Positions 35,757 to 45,514 are shown, numbered from the stretch's first letter. The stretch: 64,000 bases of DNA from Haloimpatiens massiliensis (GCF_900184255.1 NZ_LT854640.1:1820156-1884155); one strand, 5' to 3'. Numbers and translations are program-made. Notes: generated by a model not told the origin, from the sequence alone.

Positions 35757-36860
35757 ATGGAAAATTTAAAAAGAACTCCCCTTTTTCATGCCCATACTAA
35801 ATTAGGCGGGAAATTGGTGGATTTTGCTGGTTGGGAATTACCTATTCAATACGAAGGAATTATTCAAGAACATGAAGCAGTAAGAACTGCTGCTGGCTTA
35901 TTCGACGTTTCACACATGGGAGAGGTGAATGTAAAAGGCAAAGATGCTCTTAGCTTTATCCAATATATAATTACAAATGATGCTTCCAAACTAGAAAAAA
36001 ATCAAGCTCTATACACTCTTATGTGCTATCCAAATGGAGGTGTAGTAGATGATATTTTAGTTTACAAATTCAATGATGAGCACTTTTTCTTAGTAATAAA
36101 TGCAGCTAATACTGATAAAGATGTAAATTGGTTAATGGATAATTCTAAAAAATTCAATGTAACCGTAGATAATATATCAAATAAAATAGGTCAAGTTGCT
36201 CTACAAGGTCCAGAGGCTCAAAAAATACTTTCAGGCTTGACGCACACAGATTTAGATTCTATTAAATTCTTCTACTGTAATAGAGAAGTGATTATTGATG
36301 GTGTAAAATGTTTAGTTTCAAGAACAGGATACACTGGTGAAGATGGTTTTGAAATTTTCTCTTCTGCAGAGGAAATAGAAAAAGTATGGAATAGTATTTT
36401 AGAATATGGAAAAGATAAGGGTTTAAAACCTTCCGCATTAGGTGCCAGAGATACTTTAAGATTTGAAGCTAATCTTCCATTATACGGAAATGAACTTTCA
36501 GATGAAATAACTCCACTTGAAGCTGGATTAGGTTTCTTTGTTAAACTAGATAAAAACGATTTCATAGGTAAAGACGCCTTAGTTAAGCAGAAAGCAGAAG
36601 GACTAAAGAAAAAAATAGTAGCTTTCCAAATGGAAAAAGGTATTCCAAGACATGGCTATGAAGTGTACAAGGATGATACTAAAATAGGCTTTGTTACAAC
36701 AGGTTATTCTTCACCAACTTTAAAGAAAACTATAGGATTAGCTCTTATAAATGCTGAATATTCAACTCTTGATTCTGAAATAGGAATAAAAATAAGAAAA
36801 AATATAAAACCTGCTAGAATAATAAAAAAGAGTTTCTACAAGAGAAATTACAAAAAATAA
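35757..36860 (+). CDS. gcvT: Glycine cleavage system T protein (aminomethyltransferase)
   Basis: A 367-residue T protein, which transfers the methylene group from the aminomethyl-lipoyl H protein to tetrahydrofolate and releases ammonia. It shows the typical N-terminus (LKRTPLFHAHTKLGGKLVDF), FDVSHMGEV, ITNDASKL and SRTGYTGEDGFEIF, ending in a C-terminal beta barrel with PRHGYEV and VTTGYSSPTL. The ATG at 35757 follows GAAAGGAGG, whereas an upstream TTG is not preceded by a site. First gene of the gcvT-gcvH-gcvPA-gcvPB operon under the tandem glycine riboswitch. The 171-base gap to gcvH shows no strong terminator. Confidence 0.95.
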   Translation: MENLKRTPLFHAHTKLGGKLVDFAGWELPIQYEGIIQEHEAVRTAAGLFDVSHMGEVNVKGKDALSFIQYIITNDASKLEKNQALYTLMCYPNGGVVDDILVYKFNDEHFFLVINAANTDKDVNWLMDNSKKFNVTVDNISNKIGQVALQGPEAQKILSGLTHTDLDSIKFFYCNREVIIDGVKCLVSRTGYTGEDGFEIFSSAEEIEKVWNSILEYGKDKGLKPSALGARDTLRFEANLPLYGNELSDEITPLEAGLGFFVKLDKNDFIGKDALVKQKAEGLKKKIVAFQMEKGIPRHGYEVYKDDTKIGFVTTGYSSPTLKKTIGLALINAEYSTLDSEIGIKIRKNIKPARIIKKSFYKRNYKK

Positions 36861-37031
36861 AAGTAATTTATAAAGATAGTTTATAAAAAATCATAAAAAT
36901 AGTTAAAATTTCAAAATTAAACTCATTCAATAATAACATTGTAATTATTGAATTTAAGTTAGTATTTATAACAAAATAATAAATTATAACTAAAATAAAT
37001 TTTAAAATAAAACTTAGGAGGTTTTTAAATT

Positions 37032-37415
37032 ATGAAAGTTATAGAAGGCTTATATTATTCTAAAGAACATGAATGGGTAAAATTAGATGGAGATAATGCT
37101 TACATAGGAATAACAGACTATGCACAAGATGCCCTTGGAGATATAGTTTATGTGGAACTTCCAGAAGTAGACGACGAAATTCTTGTAGGGGATGCTCTAA
37201 GCGTTGTAGAATCAGTTAAAGCTGCATCTGATGTTTATATGCCTATAGATGGCAAAGTTATAGAAGTGAATGAAGCTCTAGATGACGACGTAGAGTTAGT
37301 TAATAATGACCCTTACAATAGCTGGATTGCAAAAGTTGAAATTTTAAACAAAGATCAAATAAAGGATTTAATGAGTGCTGAAGAGTACCAAGAATTCTGC
37401 TCTAAGGAGGCATAA
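37032..37415 (+). CDS. gcvH: Glycine cleavage system H protein
   Basis: A 127-residue lipoyl carrier protein. The lipoylated lysine is Lys63 in VVESVKAASDVY; upstream it has the YSKEHEWVKLDG and GITDYAQDALGDIVY blocks of the family, and length is normal. It shuttles the aminomethyl group between the P, T and L proteins. The ATG at 37032 follows CTTAGGAGG. Two bases separate its stop from gcvPA. No lipoate ligase or L protein (dihydrolipoyl dehydrogenase) gene is in this operon, so these must be supplied from elsewhere. Confidence 0.96.
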   Translation: MKVIEGLYYSKEHEWVKLDGDNAYIGITDYAQDALGDIVYVELPEVDDEILVGDALSVVESVKAASDVYMPIDGKVIEVNEALDDDVELVNNDPYNSWIAKVEILNKDQIKDLMSAEEYQEFCSKEA

Positions 37416-37417
37416 AA

Positions 37418-38764
37418 ATGTTTCCATACATTCCAAACACAGCGGAAGATGAAAAGAAAATATTAGATTATTTAGGATTAAATAAAGTAGATGATTTATT
37501 TAGCGACATTCCTGAAGATTTAAGACTAAAGGACAGACTAAATATTAATGAGCCTTTAAGTGAAATGGAAGTAAGCACCAAAATCACACACACAGCAAAT
37601 AAAAACATCTCCACAGAAGACAGCATATGCTTCCTTGGAGCTGGAGCTTACGACCATTTTATACCTTCTATTATACACCACATTACTTCAAGAAGCGAGT
37701 TTTACACCGCTTATACACCATATCAACCAGAAATAAGTCAAGGGACCTTACAGGCAATTTTTGAATATCAAACTATGATATGCAATCTTACAGGCATGGA
37801 TGTTTCCAATGCTTCTTTATACGATGGAGCTTCTGCTACTGCTGAAGCATGTAACATGGCTTTAGACAGTTGTAAGGGTAATTCAATAGTTATTTCTAAA
37901 ACTGTTCACCCTGAAGTAAGAAGAGTAGTAAAAACTTATATGAGATTTAAAAATGTTGAAGTTATAGAAATAGATTTTAAGGATGGCTGCACAGATATGG
38001 AACTTCTTAAATCTAAGGTAAACAAGGATACTCTTGGAGTAGTAGTTCAAAATCCTAATTTCTTTGGAGTAGTAGAAGACTACAGTGAGGTTTCCAAAAT
38101 AGCCCATGATAATAAAGCATTATTCATAATGAATGTAGACCCAATTTCACTAGGCATACTAAAAACTCCAAAAGAATACGGTGCGGATATAGCTGTAGGC
38201 GAGGGACAAGTTCTTGGAAACCCTTTAAGCTTTGGTGGTCCATACCTTGGATTTATGGCTGTTACTAAAAAGCTTATGCGTAAGATGCCAGGAAGAATTG
38301 TAGGACAAACTGAAGATGTGGATGGAAAAAGAGCTTTTGTTTTAACTCTTCAAGCAAGAGAACAACACATAAGAAGAGAAAAAGCCACATCAAATATTTG
38401 CTCAAACCAATCTCTTAATGCTTTGACTGCTACAATATACCTTTCTACATTAGGTAAAGAAGGTATAAAAGAAGTGGCAAATCAATGTGCTAAAAAGGCT
38501 TACTACGCCTACAATAAATTAATATCCACTGGAAAATTTAAACCTGTATGGAATAAGCCTTTCTTTAGAGAATTTGTATTAGAGACAGCTATGGATGTAT
38601 CTCTACTAAATAAAGAATTGATTAAATACGGAATTACCGGAGGATATTCTCTGCAAAAATCCTACCCTCTTTGCAAAAATCAAATTCTTCTTTGTGTAAC
38701 AGAGAAACGAACTAAAGAAGAAATTGATTATTTAGTAAAGATTATGGAGGAGATAAAATGTTAA
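37418..38764 (+). CDS. gcvPA: Glycine decarboxylase subunit 1 (P protein, N-terminal half)
   Basis: A 448-residue subunit, the N-terminal half of the PLP-dependent glycine decarboxylase, which is split into two genes in Clostridium and other Firmicutes. It contains YIPNTAEDEKKILDYLGL, FLGAGAYDHFIPSIIHHI, TAYTPYQPEISQGTLQ and LTGMDVSNASLYDGA, all family markers, and a Gly-rich GEGQVLGNPLSFGGP later. The subunit lacks the PLP lysine, which is in gcvPB. Its stop overlaps the gcvPB start (TGTTAA/ATG within 7 bases), giving translational coupling for a 1:1 complex. Confidence 0.96.
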   Translation: MFPYIPNTAEDEKKILDYLGLNKVDDLFSDIPEDLRLKDRLNINEPLSEMEVSTKITHTANKNISTEDSICFLGAGAYDHFIPSIIHHITSRSEFYTAYTPYQPEISQGTLQAIFEYQTMICNLTGMDVSNASLYDGASATAEACNMALDSCKGNSIVISKTVHPEVRRVVKTYMRFKNVEVIEIDFKDGCTDMELLKSKVNKDTLGVVVQNPNFFGVVEDYSEVSKIAHDNKALFIMNVDPISLGILKTPKEYGADIAVGEGQVLGNPLSFGGPYLGFMAVTKKLMRKMPGRIVGQTEDVDGKRAFVLTLQAREQHIRREKATSNICSNQSLNALTATIYLSTLGKEGIKEVANQCAKKAYYAYNKLISTGKFKPVWNKPFFREFVLETAMDVSLLNKELIKYGITGGYSLQKSYPLCKNQILLCVTEKRTKEEIDYLVKIMEEIKC

Positions 38765-40212
38765 ATTATGATAAATTAATTTTTGAAGTTTCTAAAGAAG
38801 GAAGAATTGGTTATTCTTTACCTAAATGTGATGTAGACAATGTATCTATAGATACCATAATACCTAAGGAACTTTTAAGAGAAGAAGACGCTCTACTACC
38901 TGAAGTTAGTGAAAATGAAGTAGTAAGACATTTCACTCTTTTAAGTACTAAAAACTTTGGAGTAGATTCAGGATTTTACCCTCTAGGTTCTTGTACTATG
39001 AAATATAATCCTAAAATAAATGAAGATATGGCTACATTAAATACTCTAAAAAATATCCATCCATATCAAGAGGAAGAGACAGTTCAAGGTGCTTTAGAAA
39101 TAATGTATGATTTGAATTGCAAATTAAGTGAGATTACTGGTATGGATTATGTATCCCTTCAACCTGCTGCCGGTGCTCATGGTGAACTTACAGGTCTTAT
39201 GATAATAAAAGCCTATCATGACAAAAGAGCAGATAAAAAAAGAACTAAAATAATAGTTCCAGATTCTGCTCATGGAACTAACCCCGCTAGCGCCAATGTA
39301 GCTGGTTTTGAAATAGTACAAGTAAAATCTAATGAAAATGGTGGAGTAGATATTGAAAGCTTAAAATCTGTATTAAATGATGAGATAGCAGGTTTAATGC
39401 TTACAAATCCAAATACTTTAGGAATATTTGACCCTAATATAAAATTAATTTCTTCACTAGTCCATGAAGCTGGTGGACTTGTATACTACGATGGAGCAAA
39501 TTTAAATGCTGTCATGGGAAAATCTAGACCTGGTGATATGGGCTTTGATGTGGTTCACTTAAATCTACACAAAACCTTTGCTGCTCCTCATGGTGGTGGA
39601 GGCCCTGGAAGCGGTCCTGTAGGCGTTAAGAAACATCTAATTCCTTTTGTGCCAGTTCCAGTAGTAGAAAAAACTGAAAATAGCTTTGTTCTAAACTATG
39701 ATAAAGAGGATTCTATAGGAAAAGTAAAAAGCTTCTATGGCAACTTTGGTGTTATGGTAAAATCCTATGCATATATTTTAACTATGGGCGCAGAAGGCTT
39801 AAGAAAATCTAGCGAAACTGCAGTACTTAATGCTAACTATTTACAAAAGAAACTTAAGGATCATTACAATCTGCCTTATGATGGCATTTGCAAACATGAA
39901 TTTGTTCTAGGTGGATTAAAAGAACCTAATGGCGTTGGTACTTTAGATGTGGCAAAACGTCTTTTAGACTATGGATATCATCCACCAACTATATACTTCC
40001 CTCTTATAGTAGATTCTGCAATAATGATTGAACCTACTGAATCAGAAAGTTTGGAAACTCTAGATGGCTTTGCTGATTCCATGATTAGCATAAGTGAGGA
40101 GGCAAAAAAAGATGCTGAAATTCTTCATTCCGCACCTTTAACTACCCCTTTAAAGAGATTAGATGAAGTCAAAGCTGCTAGAAGTTTAATTTTAAAATGG
40201 GAAGATAAATAA
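38758..40212 (+). CDS. gcvPB: Glycine decarboxylase subunit 2 (P protein, C-terminal half)
   Basis: A 484-residue PLP-bearing half of glycine decarboxylase. The PLP-binding lysine is in HLNLHKTFAAPHGGGGPG (about residues 266-283). Also present are GSCTMKYNPKIN, QPAAGAHGELTG and PDSAHGTNPASA. With gcvPA it decarboxylates glycine and loads the aminomethyl group onto the H protein. The ATG overlaps the gcvPA stop by seven bases. Last gene of the operon, followed by a strong terminator at 40287-40326. Together with tdh, kbl and glyA elsewhere in the window it links threonine and serine to one-carbon units. Confidence 0.96.
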   Translation: MLNYDKLIFEVSKEGRIGYSLPKCDVDNVSIDTIIPKELLREEDALLPEVSENEVVRHFTLLSTKNFGVDSGFYPLGSCTMKYNPKINEDMATLNTLKNIHPYQEEETVQGALEIMYDLNCKLSEITGMDYVSLQPAAGAHGELTGLMIIKAYHDKRADKKRTKIIVPDSAHGTNPASANVAGFEIVQVKSNENGGVDIESLKSVLNDEIAGLMLTNPNTLGIFDPNIKLISSLVHEAGGLVYYDGANLNAVMGKSRPGDMGFDVVHLNLHKTFAAPHGGGGPGSGPVGVKKHLIPFVPVPVVEKTENSFVLNYDKEDSIGKVKSFYGNFGVMVKSYAYILTMGAEGLRKSSETAVLNANYLQKKLKDHYNLPYDGICKHEFVLGGLKEPNGVGTLDVAKRLLDYGYHPPTIYFPLIVDSAIMIEPTESESLETLDGFADSMISISEEAKKDAEILHSAPLTTPLKRLDEVKAARSLILKWEDK

Positions 40213-40286
40213 ACCTTTTGTGTAAAGAATTAATTACTTACAGTATTATTAACTATAAGAATTTAAATTAAATATTCAATTTAAAT

Positions 40287-40330
40287 AAAACCCATCTATA
40301 TATATATACTATACTAGATGGGTTTTATTT
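40287..40330 (+). terminator. Terminator of the gcv operon
   Basis: AAAACCCATCTA (40287-40298) pairs with TAGATGGGTTTT (40315-40326) around an AT-rich loop, followed by ATTTTTAT. The 12-bp stem is perfect. Confidence 0.9.
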
Positions 40331-40413
40331 TTATATTTTTATTATATAGGCTACCTGTATTATATACAATTCATAATCTAGATTGGTACTTTTTTAATGT
40401 AAGATTTAAAGTT

Positions 40414-40773
40414 CTATTCTTCAATAACCTCATAATCCACATCATTTACATATCTTATATTTCTAATTTTACCTTTTTCATTTATTTCTACTATATTTTC
40501 TTTTACTACAACACCCTCAATTCTCTTAATAGCACTAGAGCCTACTTCTATGGCTCTATCTAGTGCATCACCTGTAATGTCCGAAGCTTTTCTAGAGGTC
40601 TCCCCTACTATGTTTCCTAATACCTTGGTAAAGTCTCTGCTTCCCTTGGCAAATTTAGGTTTATCTACAATATCTGCTATTGCACCAACCACTTCTCCAG
40701 TTATTTTTATATTATATTCTACCACTGTACCTAAAACTCTCCCAGTACCCTTTAGTATTTTACCTATCTTCAT
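40414..40773 (-). CDS. Hypothetical protein
   Basis: A 119-residue protein of unknown family. It has a mildly hydrophobic, glycine-containing N-terminal half (GKILKGTGRVLGTVVEY, GEVVGAIADIV) and a charged C-terminal half ending DVDYEVIEE, with no signal peptide or membrane segment. That acidic tail resembles the last residues (VDVDYEEV) of the 88-residue membrane protein at 42243-42509, suggesting a shared tail motif. The ATG at 40773 is followed by a normal basic N-terminus. Reading frame and composition look real; function is unknown. Confidence 0.65.
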   Translation of the reverse strand: MKIGKILKGTGRVLGTVVEYNIKITGEVVGAIADIVDKPKFAKGSRDFTKVLGNIVGETSRKASDITGDALDRAIEVGSSAIKRIEGVVVKENIVEINEKGKIRNIRYVNDVDYEVIEE

Positions 40774-40936
40774 AACATCACTCCGGTAAATATTTTATTT
40801 ATACCATAATTGTTTTTGTAATCCCTATACCTTTACTACTGCCCACATCCATCTATTTCATTTATATAACTATGATTCTCTCACAAAACGCATTACATTA
40901 CCTGAATTATACCTTATTGTGGGTTAATCATAACTA

Positions 40937-42082
40937 TTATTTTCCGTATACCATTTCTCCATCTATAAATACATATTTAGTAGATGCCTGCAAATCAAAA
41001 GGATGCTTATCAAATATAGCTATGTCTGCATCTTTACCCTCTTCTATGGAACCAACTCTATCTTGTATGCCTAGTATCTCTGCTGCATTTATAGTAATGG
41101 CTTTTAATGCAGTTTCTTCATCTAATCCAGCTTTAACTCCTAATGCTGCACAGAGAGGTAAATTCTGAAGTGGTATAACAGGATGATCTGTCATAATTGC
41201 AAACTTAACTCCTGCATCTTTTAAAACCTTTAGTGTTTCAAAAGTTTTATTTTTAACTTCTATCTTAGTTCTAAATCCAAAAGTAGGTCCAACTATAGCA
41301 TTAAAATTTTCCTTAGCTAGCTCATCTGCTATTAAATGTCCTTCAGTGCAGTGATCTAATGTTAAATTCACATCAAACTCTTTAGCTATTCTTATAGCAG
41401 TGAATATATCATCAGCTCTATGTGCATGTGCCTTTAATGGAATTTCTTTTTTTAGCACAGGTATTAACGCTTCCATTTTCATATCAAAAGCTGGCTTATT
41501 TTTACTATTTTCTTTTTTGTCTAAATAATCCTTAGCTTTCATAAGACTTTCCCTTAATATAGAAGCTGTAGCCATTCTAGTAGATGGAGATTGTTTTTTA
41601 GCATCATAGCATCTCTTTGGATTTTCTCCAAAAGCACATTTCATAGCTGCATTTTCCTTTACTATCATATTATCTATTCTAATTCCTTTTGTCTTAATTA
41701 TAGCAAAAGTTCCACCTAACACATTGGCACTACCTGGACCTGTACAAACACAAGTAACCCCATTTTCATAAGCTTCCTTAAAAGCTGAATCCATAGGATT
41801 TATAGCATCAATAGCTCTTAACTGTGGCGTAGTTGGATCTGTAATTTCATTACCATCCTCACCTTCAAAACCCATATCCTGTTCAAATAAGCCTATATGG
41901 CAATGAGCATCAATAAATCCTGGAGTCACATATCCACCTTCTGCATCTATTACATTACAGTTTTGAGGTATATTAATATTTTTACCCACTTTTACAATTT
42001 TATTACCTTGTATTAATATTTCACCATTTTCTATAACTTCACCAGCCATAGTTAAAATTTTTCCATTTTTAATTAATGTCAT
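40937..42082 (-). CDS. Amidohydrolase family protein
   Basis: A 381-residue metal-dependent amidohydrolase of the imidazolonepropionase-like branch. It has GFIDAHCHIG for the first two metal ligands (about residues 57-66), HAHRADD and TLDHCTEGHL for the central histidines, and IMTDHPVIPL for the catalytic Asp, then VGSIEEGKDADIAIFD near the end, typical of the composite C-terminal beta domain. All metal ligands seem intact. The ATG at 42082 follows GGGGGGATT. It is a single gene between small hypothetical proteins. Homologues act on imidazolone-type or related cyclic amides, so the substrate stays open. Confidence 0.88.
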   Translation of the reverse strand: MTLIKNGKILTMAGEVIENGEILIQGNKIVKVGKNINIPQNCNVIDAEGGYVTPGFIDAHCHIGLFEQDMGFEGEDGNEITDPTTPQLRAIDAINPMDSAFKEAYENGVTCVCTGPGSANVLGGTFAIIKTKGIRIDNMIVKENAAMKCAFGENPKRCYDAKKQSPSTRMATASILRESLMKAKDYLDKKENSKNKPAFDMKMEALIPVLKKEIPLKAHAHRADDIFTAIRIAKEFDVNLTLDHCTEGHLIADELAKENFNAIVGPTFGFRTKIEVKNKTFETLKVLKDAGVKFAIMTDHPVIPLQNLPLCAALGVKAGLDEETALKAITINAAEILGIQDRVGSIEEGKDADIAIFDKHPFDLQASTKYVFIDGEMVYGK

Positions 42083-42242
42083 TTTAATCCCCCCAAACCA
42101 TTTTCTATAACCTTATTATATCACACACATTCAGTAAATTCCCAAAGCCATACATATTTAATTCAACTTTTACAGTTATAAAATAAAAGTGTAAAATTAA
42201 ATTCTCACTAGCCAACTAGCACACTGGCACACTGGCACTCGT

Positions 42243-42509
42243 CTACTTTTTCACTTCCTCATAATCCACATCAACTACTCCATCTTCATTAACAGTATAC
42301 CCTTTTTTCTTATGTTCCAAATCTTTTTTCTTGTTTTTTAAATAATTTACTAAATTCATAATTCCCCTGTATGCAAGCCATAATAAAAGAATAATAGCTC
42401 CTATCTTAAATATTCCTATAGCAAGTTTTATGGTTAGAGCCAATACCATTACAAAAATTAAAATATATAGTATAGATTTTATTAAATCACTAAATTTATT
42501 AGAATTCAT
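42243..42509 (-). CDS. Small hypothetical membrane protein
   Basis: An 88-residue protein with one long or two short membrane segments (about residues 10-47, ILYILIFVMVLALTI and IGAIILLLWLAYRGI), then a basic patch KNKKKDLEHKKKGY and an acidic end VDVDYEEV. The basic patch after the membrane part suggests the tail faces the cytoplasm. Its tail resembles that of the 119-residue protein at 40414-40773. Function is not recognised. A low-complexity block ACTAGC..CACACTGGCAC lies just downstream of the stop (42208-42240). Confidence 0.62.
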   Translation of the reverse strand: MNSNKFSDLIKSILYILIFVMVLALTIKLAIGIFKIGAIILLLWLAYRGIMNLVNYLKNKKKDLEHKKKGYTVNEDGVVDVDYEEVKK

Positions 42510-42928
42510 ATTTATTCTCCCCTCACTATACTTATCATTATTTATATGTATTATAACACAAAACTATATTATAAGTTATATCTTAACTCATAATAAAGTA
42601 TTAATAATTTGTTAATTTCACATAATCAACTTCTTATTTATATCCTATTCTTATTATACTACATTATTTGTAAAATTTGCTATAGACTTATATTAGTCCA
42701 CAGTCCCCAATATAAAATCTTTAACCTAGTACCTAAAATTTTAGGATTGAGGGCTAGAGATTTATATTTATTAGAAAATATACGCTAGCTATTGTCATAA
42801 AAATTTTTAAATAGCTTAAATAAAAAAAACTATTTATTGAAATTAATGTTATAATTAACTCCTAGACTAATTGTAATTTATTGAACAGTTATAAAATATA
42901 ACAAATTAAAGAGGGGTGGAAATTAGAA
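42510..42928. other. Intergenic region between divergent small membrane-protein genes
   Basis: No gene seen. It contains a perfect 14-base palindrome CCTAAAATTTTAGG at 42732-42745 and otherwise AT-rich sequence, presumably both promoters. Confidence 0.4.
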
Positions 42929-43135
42929 ATGTTTAAATTGGGAAGTTATTTGCTATTTATTACTTTTACTCAATTAATTATTGCAATCTTATTTATTCAA
43001 TCATTACCTGGTGTTGGGGTGAACTACGCATTTGCAAATATTCATCCATTAATAAAGATTATAGTTATATTTGAATTAAGTTTTTCAGTATTTCTTATTT
43101 ACAAAGGATACTGCAAAATTGATAAAACAAAATAG
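42929..43135 (+). CDS. Small hypothetical membrane protein
   Basis: A 68-residue protein with two hydrophobic segments (about residues 4-25 and 43-60) joined by a loop containing GVGVNYAFANIHP, and a short basic tail. The ATG at 42929 follows GAGGGGTGG with good spacing, which supports a real gene despite its size. No family is recognised. It is followed by a small hairpin CCATAT/ATATGG (43170-43196) and then repeat sequences. Confidence 0.55.
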   Translation: MFKLGSYLLFITFTQLIIAILFIQSLPGVGVNYAFANIHPLIKIIVIFELSFSVFLIYKGYCKIDKTK

Positions 43136-43226
43136 AAGTTTATACTAAATAGTCAACTTGAATTCTTAGCTAAATCCATATACACGCTGGATATGGTCAA
43201 AAAAATTTTCAACGCGTTTAAATAAA

Positions 43227-43264
43227 AAGCTATAACTATTCCATTAATGAAATAGTTATAGCTT
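43227..43264 (-). terminator. Terminator downstream of pdp
   Basis: A perfect 14-bp stem AAGCTATAACTATT (43227-43240) with AATAGTTATAGCTT (43251-43264). On the minus strand it is followed by TTTTTATTT, so it ends the minus-strand nucleoside operon; it might also serve the small plus-strand gene. Confidence 0.75.
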
Positions 43265-43275
43265 CTATTTGAACT

Positions 43276-43403
43276 GAAAAATCTACTTTTAATGTAGTGA
43301 TAAATGTGAAATTTAGGACTATTGAACTAGCCTTAGAAGTTCTTGGCGTACTGTTCACAGTCCAAAATTTCACATTTATCACGGAATTAAAAGCAGATTT
43401 TTC
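43276..43403. repeat. Palindromic repeat family 3, copy A
   Basis: Two arms of about 50 bases that are near-complements (both, read inward, start GAAAAATCT followed by a TTTAA block and GATAAATGTGAAATTT). The centre holds TTCTTGGCGTACTG and ACTAGCC. The same outer and central modules recur at 63488-63721. Confidence 0.75.
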
Positions 43404-43429
43404 TTACGGCATCTCCACCCAATATATGC

Positions 43430-44734
43430 TTATCTTATAACATCATAAATAAGTGGTATTTCATTATTGTATTTTTCTTTTATTTCATAGTTGCCTATAA
43501 TATCTTTTACTGCCTTTTCGGCTTTCTTCTCATCGTTAGCATGAACGTAAGCTATTATATCTCCCTCAGCTACTTTTTCTCCTCTTTTCTTAGATAATAC
43601 TATACCTACAGCCAAGTCAATTGCGTCTTCCTTAGTAGCTCTACCTGCTCCTAATTCCATAGCAATTAATCCTATGTTTTCAGCGTGTATCTTGCTTATA
43701 TATCCCTCTTTTGGACTTTTAACTGGAACTACGTATTTAGCCTTTGGAAGCTTATCTGTATCTTCTACCTGTTCTACATTTCCACCTTGAGCTTTTATGA
43801 ATTCTTTAAATTTAGCTAAAGCTGATCCGTCTTTTATTGTTCCTAAAAGCATTTCTTTAGCTTCTTCTACATTTGCAGCTTTCTTAGCTAAAACCACCAT
43901 ATTGCTTCCTAAAGTCAAGCAAAGTTGTAATAAGTCTTTTGGACCATTGCCCTTTAATGTATCTATAGCTTCTTTAACTTCTAAGGCATTTCCTATAGCA
44001 AATCCTAGAGGCTGATCCATATCAGATATTACAGCTACAGTATTTCTTCCTACATTTTTACCTATGTTAACCATAGCTGTTCCTAATGCTTTAGCATCTT
44101 CAAAAGTCTTCATGAATGCTCCATCTCCAACTTTAACATCTAAAACAATAGCATCAGCTCCTGAAGCTATCTTTTTACTCATTATACTTGAAGATATAAG
44201 TGATAAATTATCTACTGTTCCTGTTACATCTCTTAGAGCATATAATTTTTTATCTGCTGGAGCTAAGTCTGGAGTTTGACCATTAACTGCTATTTTTATA
44301 GTATTTACATTGTTTATAAATTGCTCTTCGCTTATCTCCACTGAAAAACCATCAAAAGATTCTAGTTTATCAATAGTTCCACCAGTGTGACCTAATCCTC
44401 TACCAGACATTTTTGCAACTGGAATTCCAAGAGCTGCAACCATTGGAGTTAACACTAAAGTAGTAGTATCTCCTACTCCACCTGTGCTATGTTTATCTAC
44501 CTTTATACCTTCTATTTTAGATAAATCAAGCATATCTCCTGAATGTACCATAGCCATAGTTAAATCTGCTGTTTCTCTAGAGTTCATCTTTTGAAAGAAT
44601 ATTGCCATTAAAAGAGCAGATACTTGATAATCTGGAATACTAGCTTTAGTATAGTTATCTACAAAAAAGTTTATTTCTTCAGTTGTAAGTTCTTCACCAT
44701 TTCTTTTCTTAATTATCAAATCGTACATTCTCAT
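43430..44734 (-). CDS. pdp: Pyrimidine-nucleoside phosphorylase
   Basis: A 434-residue phosphorylase that splits thymidine, deoxyuridine or uridine with phosphate. The family blocks KHSTGGVGDTTTLVLTPM (phosphate-binding) and SGRGLGHTGGTIDKLES lie around residues 81-127, with KIASGADAIVLDVKVGDGAFM further on. The length is normal for pdp/deoA, and the C-terminal domain is present. The ATG at 44734 follows AAAGGAGC. It is the last gene of the pgm-deoC-pdp group, 65 bases after deoC. Its product, deoxyribose or ribose 1-phosphate, would feed the mutase and DeoC in the same operon. Confidence 0.94.
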   Translation of the reverse strand: MRMYDLIIKKRNGEELTTEEINFFVDNYTKASIPDYQVSALLMAIFFQKMNSRETADLTMAMVHSGDMLDLSKIEGIKVDKHSTGGVGDTTTLVLTPMVAALGIPVAKMSGRGLGHTGGTIDKLESFDGFSVEISEEQFINNVNTIKIAVNGQTPDLAPADKKLYALRDVTGTVDNLSLISSSIMSKKIASGADAIVLDVKVGDGAFMKTFEDAKALGTAMVNIGKNVGRNTVAVISDMDQPLGFAIGNALEVKEAIDTLKGNGPKDLLQLCLTLGSNMVVLAKKAANVEEAKEMLLGTIKDGSALAKFKEFIKAQGGNVEQVEDTDKLPKAKYVVPVKSPKEGYISKIHAENIGLIAMELGAGRATKEDAIDLAVGIVLSKKRGEKVAEGDIIAYVHANDEKKAEKAVKDIIGNYEIKEKYNNEIPLIYDVIR

Positions 44735-44799
44735 ATTTTTCAGCTCCTTTCACAAAATGCTATTTACTAATTAATTTTGTATGCTTTTATTTACATTTA

Positions 44800-45489
44800 T
44801 TAATAAAGACCTGAACCTTTAGTTTCTTTCATATCGCCACTTTCAGCCTGCTGTACTATCTTTATTCCTGCACTAGCTCCTATTCTGCTCGCACCAGCAT
44901 TAATCATGTCCATGCAAGCTTTATAGTCTCTTATTCCACCTGACGCCTTTACTCCTAAATCTTTTCCTACTACTTTTCTCATTAAAGCTATATCTTCTTT
45001 AGTAGCTCCACCTGTTGAAAATCCTGTAGAAGTTTTTACAAAATCTGCTCCTACTTCTTTTGAAAGTTCACATGCTTTTACTTTTTCTTCTTCAGTTAGA
45101 AGACAAGTTTCTATTATAACTTTTACAAGTGCTTTTCCCTTTGCAGCTTCTACTACAGCCTTTATATCTTGTTTTACTACGTCATATTTCTTGTCTTTTA
45201 AAGCTCCTACATTTATAACCATATCCACTTCTTTGGCACCATTTTTTATAGCCTGCTCTGTTTCAAAAGCTTTAACTTCTTTAGTGTTAGCTCCTAAAGG
45301 GAACCCTATTACAACACAAGTCTTCACTTCTGTTCCTTCTAATTCTTTTGTTACTAATGAAGCATAGTACGGATTTACACATACAGATGCAAATTTGTAC
45401 TCTCTAGCCTCTTTACATACTTTAATAATTTTCTCCTCTGTAGCCTCTGGTTTTAATAATGTGTGGTCAATGTACTCCTGTATTTTCAT
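44800..45489 (-). CDS. deoC: Deoxyribose-phosphate aldolase
   Basis: A 229-residue class I aldolase. The Schiff-base lysine is in GADFVKTSTGFS and the second catalytic lysine in GVKASGGIRDY, with VKVIIETCLLT between the central strands. It cleaves 2-deoxyribose 5-phosphate to glyceraldehyde 3-phosphate and acetaldehyde. The ATG at 45489 follows GAGGAGAG. It lies 25 bases after the mutase gene and upstream of pdp, giving a complete deoxynucleoside catabolic path. Confidence 0.95.
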   Translation of the reverse strand: MKIQEYIDHTLLKPEATEEKIIKVCKEAREYKFASVCVNPYYASLVTKELEGTEVKTCVVIGFPLGANTKEVKAFETEQAIKNGAKEVDMVINVGALKDKKYDVVKQDIKAVVEAAKGKALVKVIIETCLLTEEEKVKACELSKEVGADFVKTSTGFSTGGATKEDIALMRKVVGKDLGVKASGGIRDYKACMDMINAGASRIGASAGIKIVQQAESGDMKETKGSGLY

Positions 45490-45514
45490 AACTATCTCTC
45501 CTCACTTTTAAATT

